DNA of 46,825 bases, from contig JAAELT010000402.1 in assembly GCA_024226315.1 (NCBI GenBank), positions 1-46,825 of the forward strand, in the 5' to 3' direction. Each line of letters starts with the position of its first letter. The first letter of the stretch is position 1. Shown in pieces: positions 1 to 8,796 of the stretch. Under the pieces are notes generated by a model. It worked only from the letters and a program-made list of their open reading frames with translations. It made no database searches and was not told the origin of the DNA. This stretch comes from a bacterium (GTDB lineage: Bacteria > Acidobacteriota > Thermoanaerobaculia > Multivoradales > J023). A program made the position numbers and the translations under genes.

Positions 1-1945
1 CCATCGACGCCGAGTTGTCGATCAGGATGCCGACGTGGATCGGCAGGTCCTGGACCTTCTCGAAGCGGGCGACCTGTTGCCGGACGCCGTCTTCGGTGAC
101 GCTGAACTGCTTTTCCGTCAGGCCGTCGACCGGCCGGCCCTGCTGGTCGAGCACCGTGGTGTAGAGCTCGACGAACTGGATCTCGAGCTCTTCCAGGTAG
201 TCCGGGGCGTTGATGAACACCAGGTCTTCGGTCGAGTGGCCGTCCGGCAGGTAGGCCACCGCCCGCACGTAGGCCACCTCCTCGTTCTCCGGCAGGATGA
301 TCGGATGGACGTAAGGCTCCTGGAAGAGGGTGGCGACCAGGGTCTCGTTCAAGAACAGCTCGACCCGCTCGACGCTGCGGCCTTCCGGCACCTCGACCTC
401 CGCCCGGGCCCGCAGGCTCTGGGGGTAGCGCTTGCCCTTGCGCGGCTCGACCAGGTTGATGTCGAAGCGGTAGCCGCCGCTGTTGACCAGCAGCTCGTCG
501 GTGGCCAGCTCCCGGTCCTCGGCGTCGAAGCCGACCACCCGCAGGGTATGGAGGTCGGGGAAGGAACCGAGGTCGATCTCGACGTTGTAGGGTGGGCGGT
601 TCTTGGCCAGCACGAACCTGTCGTCGAGGTAGAAGCGGACCTTGTCGATCTCGTCGCCCGAGACCAGGGTGTCGAAGCGCACGAAGCCGGTCTGCAGGCC
701 CTGGGGCGGGATCAGGCGCAGAGAGGTCTCCCCGGCCTCGATCGCCGCCGTCGCCTCGGCGAACAGCTGTTCGGTGCGCGGGTCCTGGAAGGTCGGCAGC
801 TCGTAGAAATCGTCGACCTGGGGCACCTCGAGCTCCAGCTCTCGGCGCAGGACGCGGCTCGAGTTGAGGTCGTCGAGCTTGAGCACGAACCGGTAGTGGC
901 CAGGGCGCAGGAAGCGCTGGAAGGCGAGGGGGATGGTGCTCGTGGCCGGCTGTTCGGGGAAGCCGAACTTGTAGCGGAAGTTCTCGAACAGGGTGTCGCC
1001 CTTGATCACCTCGCCGGTGAGCAGGAAGTCGTGCGAGCGGTAGCCGGCAAACTCGCCCACCGCGGCGCCTTCGGCCGGGATCGACAGCAGGCCGTGGACC
1101 ACGGTGCGGTGCTGGTGGCGTCCCGGAAAGGCGAAATCGATCGCCCCCGGAAGCTCCTCGGCCCCGGCCGGCATGTCGGTCGAGAAGGCGACGAAGGTCT
1201 GTATCCACTCTTGACTGCGGGACCGCGGCTTGGCGAGATAGCGCCTCAGGACGCTCAGATAGTTGTCGAAGTTCGAGTTGATCGCACCCACCAGCTGCAC
1301 CAGGCGGCCGCCGTTGAGGCAGGCACGCGAGCGCCCGAGGACCGCATCGAGGGACATGACGCCGGTCGCGGGGTTCCACACCCGTACCCGGTCGCGGCTC
1401 CGTGGCCGGATGAAGATCAGCACCCCGGGCTGGCGCACGAAATCGCTGCCGCTCGGGTAGACCCAGACCTGCGCCGGGATCCGCGTCTTGGTGCATTTGA
1501 CCTCGAAGCCGCCGCTGGCGGGGCCGTGGATCATCAGGATGCGCGAGCGGTCGTCATCCAGGCTTTCGTACTTGCTCAACGCCTCGGCGACCCGGAAGCG
1601 CCAGCGCTCCTTGAGCTCGTTGCGGCTGGTCCGCGGGTAGGGGTCGCGGACCTTCCAGAACTGCTGGATGAAGGCGTCGCGCTGATAGTCCTTCTGGAGG
1701 GTCGCGAACAAGCGGCGCTCGGGGGCGGTGATCAGGGGCTCGACCTCGTCCAACCAGCGCCGGTGGCGTTCTGAGACCTCCGCCGCCGGTTCATCTTCGA
1801 CCGCGGCGAGCGCCGGCGGCACACCGTCGTCCGGCGGCTCGTCGTCCGGCGGTTCGGCGGCCGGCGGTCCGGTCTGGGCGAGGACGGTGGCCGTGGCCAG
1901 CGCCAGGAGAAGAGAGCAGAGCCGGGTGAAGGAAGATCGGGTCAT
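1..1945 (-). CDS. GWxTD and VWFA-related secreted protein (3' part missing)
   Basis: The minus-strand reading frame starts at an ATG at 1945 and runs off the left edge without a stop. It opens with a signal peptide (MTRSSFTRLCSLLLALATA, then a likely cut near VLAQT). A Pro/Asp/Glu-rich linker follows, and then a GWxTD-type block (RDAFIQQFWKVRDPYPRTSR, with a Glu/Arg-rich follow-up), which is common in Acidobacteriota. The centre is beta-rich, and the last visible residues (VGILIDNSASM) are the metal-binding DxSxS start of a VWFA domain. The architecture matches acidobacterial VWFA-related secreted proteins; substrate and role are unknown. The long plus-strand frame over the same bases is its shadow. 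The family call is good; the C-terminus is outside the window. Confidence 0.85.
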   Translation of the reverse strand, partial: MTRSSFTRLCSLLLALATATVLAQTGPPAAEPPDDEPPDDGVPPALAAVEDEPAAEVSERHRRWLDEVEPLITAPERRLFATLQKDYQRDAFIQQFWKVRDPYPRTSRNELKERWRFRVAEALSKYESLDDDRSRILMIHGPASGGFEVKCTKTRIPAQVWVYPSGSDFVRQPGVLIFIRPRSRDRVRVWNPATGVMSLDAVLGRSRACLNGGRLVQLVGAINSNFDNYLSVLRRYLAKPRSRSQEWIQTFVAFSTDMPAGAEELPGAIDFAFPGRHQHRTVVHGLLSIPAEGAAVGEFAGYRSHDFLLTGEVIKGDTLFENFRYKFGFPEQPATSTIPLAFQRFLRPGHYRFVLKLDDLNSSRVLRRELELEVPQVDDFYELPTFQDPRTEQLFAEATAAIEAGETSLRLIPPQGLQTGFVRFDTLVSGDEIDKVRFYLDDRFVLAKNRPPYNVEIDLGSFPDLHTLRVVGFDAEDRELATDELLVNSGGYRFDINLVEPRKGKRYPQSLRARAEVEVPEGRSVERVELFLNETLVATLFQEPYVHPIILPENEEVAYVRAVAYLPDGHSTEDLVFINAPDYLEELEIQFVELYTTVLDQQGRPVDGLTEKQFSVTEDGVRQQVARFEKVQDLPIHVGILIDNSASM

Positions 1946-2099
1946 CGAGGGATCATGCGCCGTTGGACGACAGGAGGCACGACAGTGGATACGCCGTGAT
2001 CGTGTCGCGGGATGCAATCCTACCGCCGATCGCGCTCACCGCGACGCCCTCTGCCGCGGGCCTGTGACGAATCGCCAAAGTGCCAGGCCGGGTCCAACG

Positions 2100-2220
2100 G
2101 TACCGGGGCCGATCTTTCTCGGCCTCTCCGCAGCGGAGCGTCCGGGGTGGGTGGTGGCGCCCCTCTCCCGGGCGGGTGTGAGGGGTGGGCGGGAGAGGGG
2201 ACGGGGGTGAGGGGTGGCGC
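2100..2220. repeat. Extragenic GC-rich repeat with hairpin, possible pilB terminator
   Basis: The spacer after pilB carries a perfect 10-bp inverted repeat, CCCTCTCCCG at 2161-2170 and CGGGAGAGGG at 2190-2199, followed by a similar GGGG-TGAGGGG stretch. Just before it, CTCCG-cag-CGGAG (2126-2138) makes a second small stem. The composition, and the translated PHPRPLS-type string, resemble dispersed extragenic repeats found in many copies in high-GC genomes. It lies about 35 bp past the pilB stop on the transcribed side, so it could end pilB transcripts, though there is no T-run. The copy number in the genome cannot be seen here. Confidence 0.5.
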
Positions 2221-2232
2221 GGCTGGACGGAG

Positions 2233-3951
2233 CTACAGCACCGTCTCGCGGACAACTTCTTCGATCGAGGTGACGCCGTCGCGGACCTTCTGCAGACCGC
2301 TCATGCGCAGGGTGATCATCTGGTTCTCGATCGCCTTCTCGCGCAGCTCCAGCGAGCTGGCGCCGGAGAGGATCAGCTCGCGCATTTCGTCGTCGATCTC
2401 CATCACCTCGTAGAGGCCGCAGCGGCCCTTGAAGCCGGTGTCGCCGCACTGCTCGCAGCCCCGGCCTTTGAACAGCTTCAGGGTCCGCGACTCGCGCTCG
2501 GTGAAGCCGGCGCTCTTGAGCGTCGCCGGCAGCACGTCCATCGGTTCCTTGCAGAAGTTGCACACCCGCCGTACCAGGCGCTGGGCGACCACCAGGTGGA
2601 CGGAGGTCGCTACCAGGAAGGGCTCGATGCCCATGTTCATCAGCCGGTTGATGGTCGACGGCGCGTCGTTGGTGTGCAGGGTGGAGAGCACCAGGTGGCC
2701 GGTGAGCGCTGCCTTGATCGCCACCTCGGCGGTCTCGAAGTCACGTACCTCGCCGACCAGGATGATGTTCGGGTCCTGGCGCAGGAAGGAGCGCAGCGCG
2801 GCGGCGAAGTTGAGCCCGATCGATTCCTTCATCTGCACCTGGTTGATGCCGGTGAGGTTGAACTCGACCGGATCCTCGGCGGTCATGATGTTGGTCTCGG
2901 CGGTGTTGAGCTTCATCAGCGCCGAGTAGAGGGTGTTGGTCTTGCCCGAGCCGGTGGGCCCGGTGACCAGCACCATACCGTAGGGCTGGTGGATGGCGTC
3001 CTGGAATTTGTCCAGCGACTCGACCTCGAACCCGAGCTTGGTCATGTCCAGCATCAGGTTGTCTTTGTCCAGCAGCCGCATGACGATCTTCTCGCCGAAG
3101 ATCGTCGGCAGCACCGAGACGCGGTAGTCGAGCTCCTTGTCCTTGTCGCCGATCTTGGTCTTGATCTTGATCCGGCCGTCCTGGGGCAGGCGCTTCTCGG
3201 CGATGTCGAGCTTGGCCATGATCTTGAGGCGGCTGGTGATCGCCTCGCGCAGGCGCAGCGGCGGGTACATCACCTCGTAGAGCAGGCCGTCGACGCGGTA
3301 ACGGCAGCGGTACTTCTTCTCGTAGGGCTCGATGTGGATGTCCGAGGCGCCGCGCTTGATGGCGTCGGTGAGGATGATGTTGACCAGACGCACCACCGGC
3401 GCTTCGTCGGACTCGTCCGCCAGCGCGTCGATGTCGAACTCTTCCTGCTCTTCCTCCAGGACCTCGAGATCGTCGGTGGCGTCGTCGTCGAGGTCCTCCA
3501 TGACCTTCTTGAGCTCGAGGGCATGGGTGGATCCGTAGTACTTCTCGATCGCCGCGCGGATCGCGGTCTCCGACGCGATCACCGGCTCGACGTTGTAGCC
3601 GGTCATGAACTTGATGTCGTCCATGGCGAAGACGTTGGTCGGATCGAGCATCGCGATCGTCACCTTGGCGCCCGCTTTCGACACCGGCATGATGGTGTAC
3701 TTGCGCGCCACGTCGGCGGGGATGATCTTGACCACCGACTCGTCGATCTCGACCCGGCTGAGGTTGATCGCCGAGACCTTGAAGTGCTTCGACAGGAACT
3801 CGACCAGCTCGGGCTCCTGGATCAGGCCCATCTTGACGAGGTTGGACCCCAGCCGGCCCCCCTCCTCTTTCTGCTTGGTTAGAGCTTCTCTCAGCTGCTC
3901 TTCGGTGATCTGACCTGCTTTGACGAGCAGCTCGCCCAATCGTTCCGCCAT
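2233..3951 (-). CDS. pilB: Type IV pilus assembly / type II secretion ATPase PilB/GspE
   Basis: This is a cytoplasmic hexameric ATPase that powers pilus extension. The N-terminal third is a MshEN/GspE-N domain (AERLGELLVKAGQITEEQL), followed by an acidic linker rich in Asp/Glu (about 153-183). The ATPase core follows with Walker A GPTGSGKT (about 331-338), Walker B-like ILVGEVRD (about 397-404) and the His-box STLHTNDA. A zinc-binding tetracysteine is visible as CNFC (about 464-467) and CEQC (about 499-502). I start it at the ATG at 3951 (MAERL), which has AGAGG about 8 bp upstream; an in-frame start at 4017 would add 22 residues unlike the family. The length of 572 aa is normal. No other pil genes are adjacent. 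Confidence 0.95.
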   Translation of the reverse strand: MAERLGELLVKAGQITEEQLREALTKQKEEGGRLGSNLVKMGLIQEPELVEFLSKHFKVSAINLSRVEIDESVVKIIPADVARKYTIMPVSKAGAKVTIAMLDPTNVFAMDDIKFMTGYNVEPVIASETAIRAAIEKYYGSTHALELKKVMEDLDDDATDDLEVLEEEQEEFDIDALADESDEAPVVRLVNIILTDAIKRGASDIHIEPYEKKYRCRYRVDGLLYEVMYPPLRLREAITSRLKIMAKLDIAEKRLPQDGRIKIKTKIGDKDKELDYRVSVLPTIFGEKIVMRLLDKDNLMLDMTKLGFEVESLDKFQDAIHQPYGMVLVTGPTGSGKTNTLYSALMKLNTAETNIMTAEDPVEFNLTGINQVQMKESIGLNFAAALRSFLRQDPNIILVGEVRDFETAEVAIKAALTGHLVLSTLHTNDAPSTINRLMNMGIEPFLVATSVHLVVAQRLVRRVCNFCKEPMDVLPATLKSAGFTERESRTLKLFKGRGCEQCGDTGFKGRCGLYEVMEIDDEMRELILSGASSLELREKAIENQMITLRMSGLQKVRDGVTSIEEVVRETVL

Positions 3952-4026
3952 GAACGTACCTCTATCGGTCGTTACCTGCACCACCCCAGATGCCGCAAAG
4001 GATACTCTATTGTACACATCTATTCA

Positions 4027-5112
4027 TCATCCCGACTCGCGCACGCTCTCGTGGGACGCCGTCTCTGAACGCAGGGTCTCGAGGGCGCGCGTGGCGACCA
4101 GGCGCGGCGACAGGTTGAGCAGACAGGCCTTGGCCTGGTCGAAGCGCTTGTAGCAGCACGAGCACGGCAACTGCTTGAACAGCACGCGGTCGACCGCGCC
4201 GTAGGGACCGTTCCTCTTCGGATCGGTGGGCCCGATCAGGCACAGCACCGGCGTGCCCAGGGCGTGAGCCAGGTGCACCGGTCCGGTGTCGCCGCCCAGC
4301 ACCAGGCGGCTGGCCCGCAGCAGGGCGGCCAGGAAGGCAAAGGCGAAAGCCTCGACCGAACGCGCGGCGCCGCCCGACGACTCGACCACGGCCCGTGCCA
4401 GATGCTCCTCGCCCGGCGCGATCGGCACCCACACCCCGAGACCGGCTTCGTCCCTGATCCGGCGGGCGACCTCGCCCCACCAGGCCGGTGGATAGGTCTT
4501 GTTGCCCCAGCCGGCGCCGGCCTGGATGACGACGAACGGCCTGGAGCGCTCCGCAAGGAAGGCCTCGGCCTCCTCGTGCCGGCAGCTCAGGATCCTGTCG
4601 GCGCCGAAGTCGGCCGGCGCGGACGGCAGGCCGAGCCCGGCGACGATCGCCAGAGCCCGATCCACGGCATGAGCGCCGGGAGCATCGACCGTCTCGCCGA
4701 GCCACAGGGCGCTCGAGGCCTCCCTGCGGAACGCCCGCGAGGCGCCCAGGGTGCGCCTGGCACCGCTCGCGAAAGCGACGACACCGCCCTTGTGGTTGCC
4801 CATCAGATCGATCGCGAGGTCGGCGTCGAAACGGCGCATAGCGCGGCGGGCGCCTGTGATTTCGCCACGCGTCGCCGCGGAGAAGATGCTCTTGCGCCAC
4901 TCGCGCAGCCGCACGACGATCAGCTCGTCGATGTCCGGATGGTCCTCGAGCAATGGCGCAAAGGTTTTCTCCACCACCCAACCGATGCGCGCCTCGGGCA
5001 TGCCGTGGCGCAGGGCGGTCAGGACCGGCAGACAATGGACGATGTCGCCCATCGCGCTGGTACGGATGATCAGGACGTTCAGGATCGGCGCCTCGGGTGG
5101 TTGACGGGACAC
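4027..5112 (-). CDS. Glycosyltransferase family 9, lipopolysaccharide heptosyltransferase-like
   Basis: This 361-aa protein has the GT9/ADP-heptose transferase layout. The N-terminal Rossmann half opens with NVLIIRTSAMGDIVHCLPVL, and the C-terminal half has the sugar-nucleotide motif GGDTGPVHLAHALGTPVLCL followed by GPTDPKRNGPYG. A Cys-rich CSCCYKRFDQAKAC segment near the end is typical of the WaaC-type branch. The inferred role is addition of heptose to the LPS inner core at the cytoplasmic face. The start is a GTG at 5112. It lies 75 bp upstream of pilB on the same strand but looks functionally separate. The acceptor position (heptose I or II) cannot be decided from the sequence. Confidence 0.88.
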   Translation of the reverse strand: MSRQPPEAPILNVLIIRTSAMGDIVHCLPVLTALRHGMPEARIGWVVEKTFAPLLEDHPDIDELIVVRLREWRKSIFSAATRGEITGARRAMRRFDADLAIDLMGNHKGGVVAFASGARRTLGASRAFRREASSALWLGETVDAPGAHAVDRALAIVAGLGLPSAPADFGADRILSCRHEEAEAFLAERSRPFVVIQAGAGWGNKTYPPAWWGEVARRIRDEAGLGVWVPIAPGEEHLARAVVESSGGAARSVEAFAFAFLAALLRASRLVLGGDTGPVHLAHALGTPVLCLIGPTDPKRNGPYGAVDRVLFKQLPCSCCYKRFDQAKACLLNLSPRLVATRALETLRSETASHESVRESG

Positions 5113-5130
5113 CCGAGGCTACCAGCTCAC

Positions 5131-5357
5131 TCAGGCGCACCGCTCGAGTTGCTCGGTCGGCTCGACGGCATGTGAACGCGGCCGGGCCTGTGCGGCGGGC
5201 ACCGCCGGCTCCCGCCGCCGCAGGCTGGAGGTGGTGATCACGAACACCGCGCCGAGGATCAGGGCCGACGCGATCAACGTCCTCGGTCCGACCGGCTCGC
5301 CGACGATCAGCCGGCGAGTTTCTTGAGCTGTCCGGAAGTGATGAGATCAGTCTTCAT
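5131..5357 (-). pseudogene. EamA/DMT transporter reduced to its two ends
   Basis: An ATG at 5357 overlaps the Lrp stop (ATGAAGACTGA), as expected for a translationally coupled gene, but the frame closes after MKTDLITSGQLKKLAG. In another frame the sequence continues as LIVGEPVGPRTLIASALILG and a hydrophobic tail, ending at a TGA at 5131-5133. GEPxxPRTLxxAxLI is the last membrane helix of the EamA (YedA/RhtA-like) transporter family. The simplest reading is that an Lrp-coupled amino-acid or metabolite exporter lost its middle (about 230 codons) by deletion, leaving an out-of-frame junction near 5313. The family call rests on one helix. Confidence 0.6.
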
Positions 5358-5826
5358 CTCGACCTCCCACGGCCGCCTCCAGGGGCAACAGGCCGCTTTC
5401 TTTGATGGTTTCGAGCACGATGGTGCTGTGGGTCGAAAGGACCGACGGAATCTCGCCGAGCTTCTGTCTCAAGAGCCGTCCCAGGGCTTCGGTGCTCTCG
5501 GCCCGCACCTTGACCAGGTAACAGTCCTCGCCCGCGACGTGGTGGACTTCCTGGACCTCGGGCAGGCGCGCCAGCGCGTCGCCGGTGCAGGACTCCGCCA
5601 TCGACTCGTTGGTGCGCACGAAGACGAAGGCCAGCAGGCCGAGACCGATCGCGTCGGGGTCGAGGCGGGCCTGGTAGCCCGACACCACTCCACGCTTCTC
5701 GAGCTTGCGCAGCCGTTCCAGAGTCGCCGACGGCGCCATGCCCACCTGGCGCGCGATGTCGGCGTTGTTGATCCTGGCGTTGTCCTGAACGATGGACAGT
5801 ATCTGGCGGTCTGTTGCGTCGATCAT
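5347..5826 (-). CDS. Lrp/AsnC family transcriptional regulator
   Basis: This 159-aa protein has an N-terminal winged HTH (ATDRQILSIVQDNARINNAD, then the recognition helix around VGMAPSATLERLRKLEKRGV). A C-terminal RAM/ligand-binding domain follows (EVQEVHHVAGEDCYLVKVRA). Family members bind amino acids and often control the adjacent transporter or catabolic gene. The gene just downstream is the EamA transporter remnant that its stop codon overlaps, so this regulator has probably lost its main local target. The start is the ATG at 5826; the next gene in the other direction (prmC) is divergent with a 64-bp spacer. Confidence 0.92.
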   Translation of the reverse strand: MIDATDRQILSIVQDNARINNADIARQVGMAPSATLERLRKLEKRGVVSGYQARLDPDAIGLGLLAFVFVRTNESMAESCTGDALARLPEVQEVHHVAGEDCYLVKVRAESTEALGRLLRQKLGEIPSVLSTHSTIVLETIKESGLLPLEAAVGGRDED

Positions 5827-5890
5827 TCTGTATTACCTCCGATCAACAGAACTATAGACTCTCACGGAGGCAAACACAAGAAGATTCAGC

Positions 5891-6835
5891 GTGGATCTGT
5901 CGCTTTGCCAGGCCATAGAATGGCGCTCGGAGATCCGTCCCTTGAGCTCGCCGACCACAACTCTGGAGAACGGCACCCGGAAGGCGACCACCGCCGGGGA
6001 CCTGGTGGCGTGGGGACGCCGGCAGCTGGCGGCTGCGCACTTCGACGCACCGGCGCGCGAGGCAGTGCTGCTGCTGGCGCGCATCCTCGGCCGCTCAGAG
6101 GCGAGCATCCGGGCGCGCGACGAGGAGACGGTGCCGGCCGAGGCGATGGCGCGGTATCGCGAGCTACTGGTGAGGAGGACCGGAGGCGAGCCGGTCGCCT
6201 ATCTCTTCGGCGAGCGCGAATTCTATGGCCGGGCCTTCGCCGTCGACTCCCGGGTGTTGATTCCGCGACCCGAGACCGAGCACCTGATCGAAGCGGTGCT
6301 GGCTCTCGACCTGCCGCCGAGACCGCTGCTGCTCGACGCCGGCACCGGCTCCGGCTGCATCGCCGTGACGCTGGCACTCGAGCTTCCCGGCGCCCGGGTG
6401 GTGGCGACGGACATGTCATCGCCCGCGCTGCGGGTGGCGGCGTCGAACGTCCGGCGTCACGGCGTCACGGGCCGCGTCGCACTGATTCGAACCGATCTCA
6501 CGGACGCCCTGAGGCTCGGCGCGTTCGACGCCGTCGCCTCCAACCCGCCCTACGTCGATCGCAGGGAGCTCGCGGCGCTGTCGCCCGAGGTCAAGGACTT
6601 CGAGCCCCACGAGGCGCTGTTCGCTCCGGGAAAGGGCCATTCCGTGGTCGAGCGGCTGCTGGACGAGACCGCCGCGCTCTCCGCCGGCACGCACCTTGTG
6701 ATCGAGATCGGCTACGACCAGAGCGAATGGCTCGAGGCGGCGGTGGTCGCCAGGCCGGCATGGAGTCTGGAAGAGCTGATCCGCGACTACGGTTCGATTC
6801 CGCGAACCGCGGTCTTGCGCCGCCTACCGACGTGA
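5891..6835 (+). CDS. prmC: Release factor glutamine methyltransferase PrmC
   Basis: The enzyme transfers a methyl group from SAM to the Gln of the GGQ motif in peptide-chain release factors. A helical N-terminal recognition domain with GEPVAYLFGEREFYGRAF is followed by a Rossmann methyltransferase. The SAM motif is LLDAGTGSGCIAV, the acidic loop is ATDMS, and the catalytic signature is SNPPYVDRRELA. The length (314 aa) is slightly above the usual 280-290 aa. The GTG at 5891 may therefore be too early: a TTG at 5942, or another later start, would give a normal size. It stands apart from prfA; the divergent neighbour is the Lrp gene. Confidence 0.93.
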   Translation: MDLSLCQAIEWRSEIRPLSSPTTTLENGTRKATTAGDLVAWGRRQLAAAHFDAPAREAVLLLARILGRSEASIRARDEETVPAEAMARYRELLVRRTGGEPVAYLFGEREFYGRAFAVDSRVLIPRPETEHLIEAVLALDLPPRPLLLDAGTGSGCIAVTLALELPGARVVATDMSSPALRVAASNVRRHGVTGRVALIRTDLTDALRLGAFDAVASNPPYVDRRELAALSPEVKDFEPHEALFAPGKGHSVVERLLDETAALSAGTHLVIEIGYDQSEWLEAAVVARPAWSLEELIRDYGSIPRTAVLRRLPT

Positions 6836-6887
6836 CAGATGGTTTGAGACCGGGAAGACCTGGCTTCTCTGGTATCTTCACCTCACC

Positions 6888-7703
6888 ATGAAGACTCAGC
6901 GAGGGTGGAATTCGCGACGTTGGTGGGTGCTGCTCGCCGGCTGCCTGTTGTTTGCCTGCGGCGACGACAGCGTGCAGCTCGCGGGCACGGTAGAGCGTAA
7001 AGTGCTCGAGCTCGCCGCGCCCATCTCGGAAGTGATCACCGAGCTGCCGGTGGCCGAAGGCGACCGGGTGGAGGGCCAGCAGATCGTCGTCCAACTCGAC
7101 GCCGAGGTCGGCGCCGCCGAGCTCAAGGCCAGCGAGGCGGCGAACGCCGCCGCCACCGCTACCCTGGACGAAGCGAACAAGGAGTTTCAGCGCCAGGAGC
7201 AGTTGCGCCGCTCGCGCGTCTCCTCCCCTCAGGCGCTCGACGCCGCGCGCCGCAAGCGTGACGAGGCGGTGGCCCAGGTGGCGGAGAAAGAGGCTCGCAT
7301 CGCCCAGGCGCGCAAGCGGCTCGCCAACCTGACCGTCCGCTCCCATGCCTCCGGAGTCGTCGATCAGCTGCCCTACGAGGTCGGCGAGCGAGTGCCTGCC
7401 GGCGGCGTGGTCGCCGTGGTGATGGCCGACGAAAAACCCTGGGTGCGCGTCTGGCTGCCGGCGCGAGTGGTGGCCCAGGTGGGAACCGACACCACGGCCG
7501 AGGTGCGGGTCGAGGGCCTCGGCGAGCCGCTCGAAGGGATCGTCACCTACGTCTCCCGCGAGCCCGAGTTCACGCCCCACTACGCCCTGACCGAGCGCGA
7601 GAGTGCCCACCTGGTCTACGAGTCGCGGATCCAGCTGACGAACGCTCCCGAAGACCTCCGGCCGGGCCTGCCGGCGCAGGTCCGCCTGCACCTGGGCGCC
7701 TAG
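6888..7703 (+). CDS. HlyD/AcrA-type periplasmic adaptor lipoprotein of an ABC exporter
   Basis: This 271-aa membrane-fusion protein has a signal peptide ending in a lipobox-like LLFAC (Cys about residue 24), so it is probably lipid-anchored. It has a split biotinyl-lipoyl domain (VAEGDRVEGQQIVVQLDAE early, VRSHASGVVDQLPYEVGERV later) and between them an Ala/Glu/Arg-rich helical hairpin. A beta-barrel follows (AEVRVEGLGEPLEGIVTYVS). It leads a three-gene set with the ATPase and permease that follow within 10 bp and a 1-bp overlap. The layout resembles E. coli YbhG-YbhF-YbhS, with one permease instead of two. The transported substrate is unknown. Confidence 0.88.
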   Translation: MKTQRGWNSRRWWVLLAGCLLFACGDDSVQLAGTVERKVLELAAPISEVITELPVAEGDRVEGQQIVVQLDAEVGAAELKASEAANAAATATLDEANKEFQRQEQLRRSRVSSPQALDAARRKRDEAVAQVAEKEARIAQARKRLANLTVRSHASGVVDQLPYEVGERVPAGGVVAVVMADEKPWVRVWLPARVVAQVGTDTTAEVRVEGLGEPLEGIVTYVSREPEFTPHYALTERESAHLVYESRIQLTNAPEDLRPGLPAQVRLHLGA

Positions 7704-7713
7704 GGTCGCGCGC

Positions 7714-8796
7714 GTGGCCGATCCCGGAGACGGCAACGGAGGAACGCCGGCAGAGCCGGGTTCGGAGCCCAGGGTCTTCGGCACGGAGACGGCGGCGATT
7801 CCCATCGGCTCCTCGACCGCCGGCATGCCGATCGCCAACCTCGAGCGGGTAATCGAAGCGCGTGGGCTGACCCGCCGCTTCGGCGACCTCACCGCCGTTG
7901 ACGGCCTCGACCTCGACGTCTTCCGCGGCGAGGTGTTCGGCTTCCTCGGCCCCAACGGTGCCGGCAAATCGACCTCCATCCGCATGCTGGTCGGCCTGCT
8001 GACCCCATCTGAGGGCGTCGCGCGCGTGCTCGGCTGCACGATGCCCGAGGAGGTGGAGGAGTTGCGGTCAAGGGTCGGCTACATGACCCAGAAGTTCTCG
8101 CTCTACGACGACCTGTCAGTGGCGGAGAACCTGGAGTTCGCGGCCGAAATCTTCGGCCTCGACCGCGACCGCCGCCGGCTGAGGATCGAGGAGGTGATCG
8201 CAGAGTATGGTCTGGGCCCACGGCGCGGCCAGCGGCCCGCCACGCTCTCCGGCGGCTGGAAACAGCGCCTCGCCCTGGCCGTGGCCACCGTCCACGAGCC
8301 CGAGCTGCTGTTCCTCGACGAGCCCACCGCCGGTGTCGACCCGGACAGCCGGCGGCTGTTCTGGGAAAAGCTGTTCCAACTGGCCGCCGCGGGTACCACC
8401 ATCCTGGTCTCCACCCACTACATGGACGAAGCGATCCGCTGCCACCGCCTGTGCGTGGTGCGCGACGGCCGACGCGCCGCGCTCGGCCGCCCCGTCGACC
8501 TGACGCGGGCGCTCGAGGGCCGGATCATCGAGATGTGGGCGCGGCCGGCGCACCGCCTGATGGCGGCCCTCGCGGGTCGCCAGGAAGTGATGAGCGCGAC
8601 CCAGCTCGGCAGCCGCGTGCACGCCTTGTTGGCGCCCGGCGCGCCACCGGCCGAGGAGCTGGTCGCACGGCTGGTGCCGCAGCTCGAGTCGGAGGGGCTG
8701 AAGCGGGTGGGCGGCGTGGTCGCCGATCCCAACCTGGAAGACGTGATGGTGGCGCTGACCCGCGGTGAAGAGCTGGCCCTCGGCGAGAAAACGTGA
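7714..8796 (+). CDS. ABC-2 type exporter ATP-binding protein
   Basis: This is a 360-aa ATPase with Walker A GPNGAGKST, Q-loop MTQKFSLYDDLSV, signature LSGGWKQRLALA, Walker B LLFLDEPTAGVD and H-loop STHYMDEA. It belongs to the DrrA/YbhF-like branch serving ABC-2 permeases. The reading begins at a GTG at 7714, which gives a 45-residue Gly/Glu/Pro-rich leader before the core (VIEARGLTRRF). An in-frame ATG at 7825 is an equally good start. The stop (TGA 8794-8796) overlaps the start of the permease gene, which indicates translational coupling. The C-terminal 80 residues form the small regulatory domain common in this family. Confidence 0.93.
   Translation: MADPGDGNGGTPAEPGSEPRVFGTETAAIPIGSSTAGMPIANLERVIEARGLTRRFGDLTAVDGLDLDVFRGEVFGFLGPNGAGKSTSIRMLVGLLTPSEGVARVLGCTMPEEVEELRSRVGYMTQKFSLYDDLSVAENLEFAAEIFGLDRDRRRLRIEEVIAEYGLGPRRGQRPATLSGGWKQRLALAVATVHEPELLFLDEPTAGVDPDSRRLFWEKLFQLAAAGTTILVSTHYMDEAIRCHRLCVVRDGRRAALGRPVDLTRALEGRIIEMWARPAHRLMAALAGRQEVMSATQLGSRVHALLAPGAPPAEELVARLVPQLESEGLKRVGGVVADPNLEDVMVALTRGEELALGEKT

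Noticed and set aside
35..1774. 579-aa plus-strand frame at the left edge
   Set aside because: It is the shadow of the minus-strand VWFA gene, with His/Asp/Arg-rich, family-free composition typical of antisense frames in GC-rich DNA.
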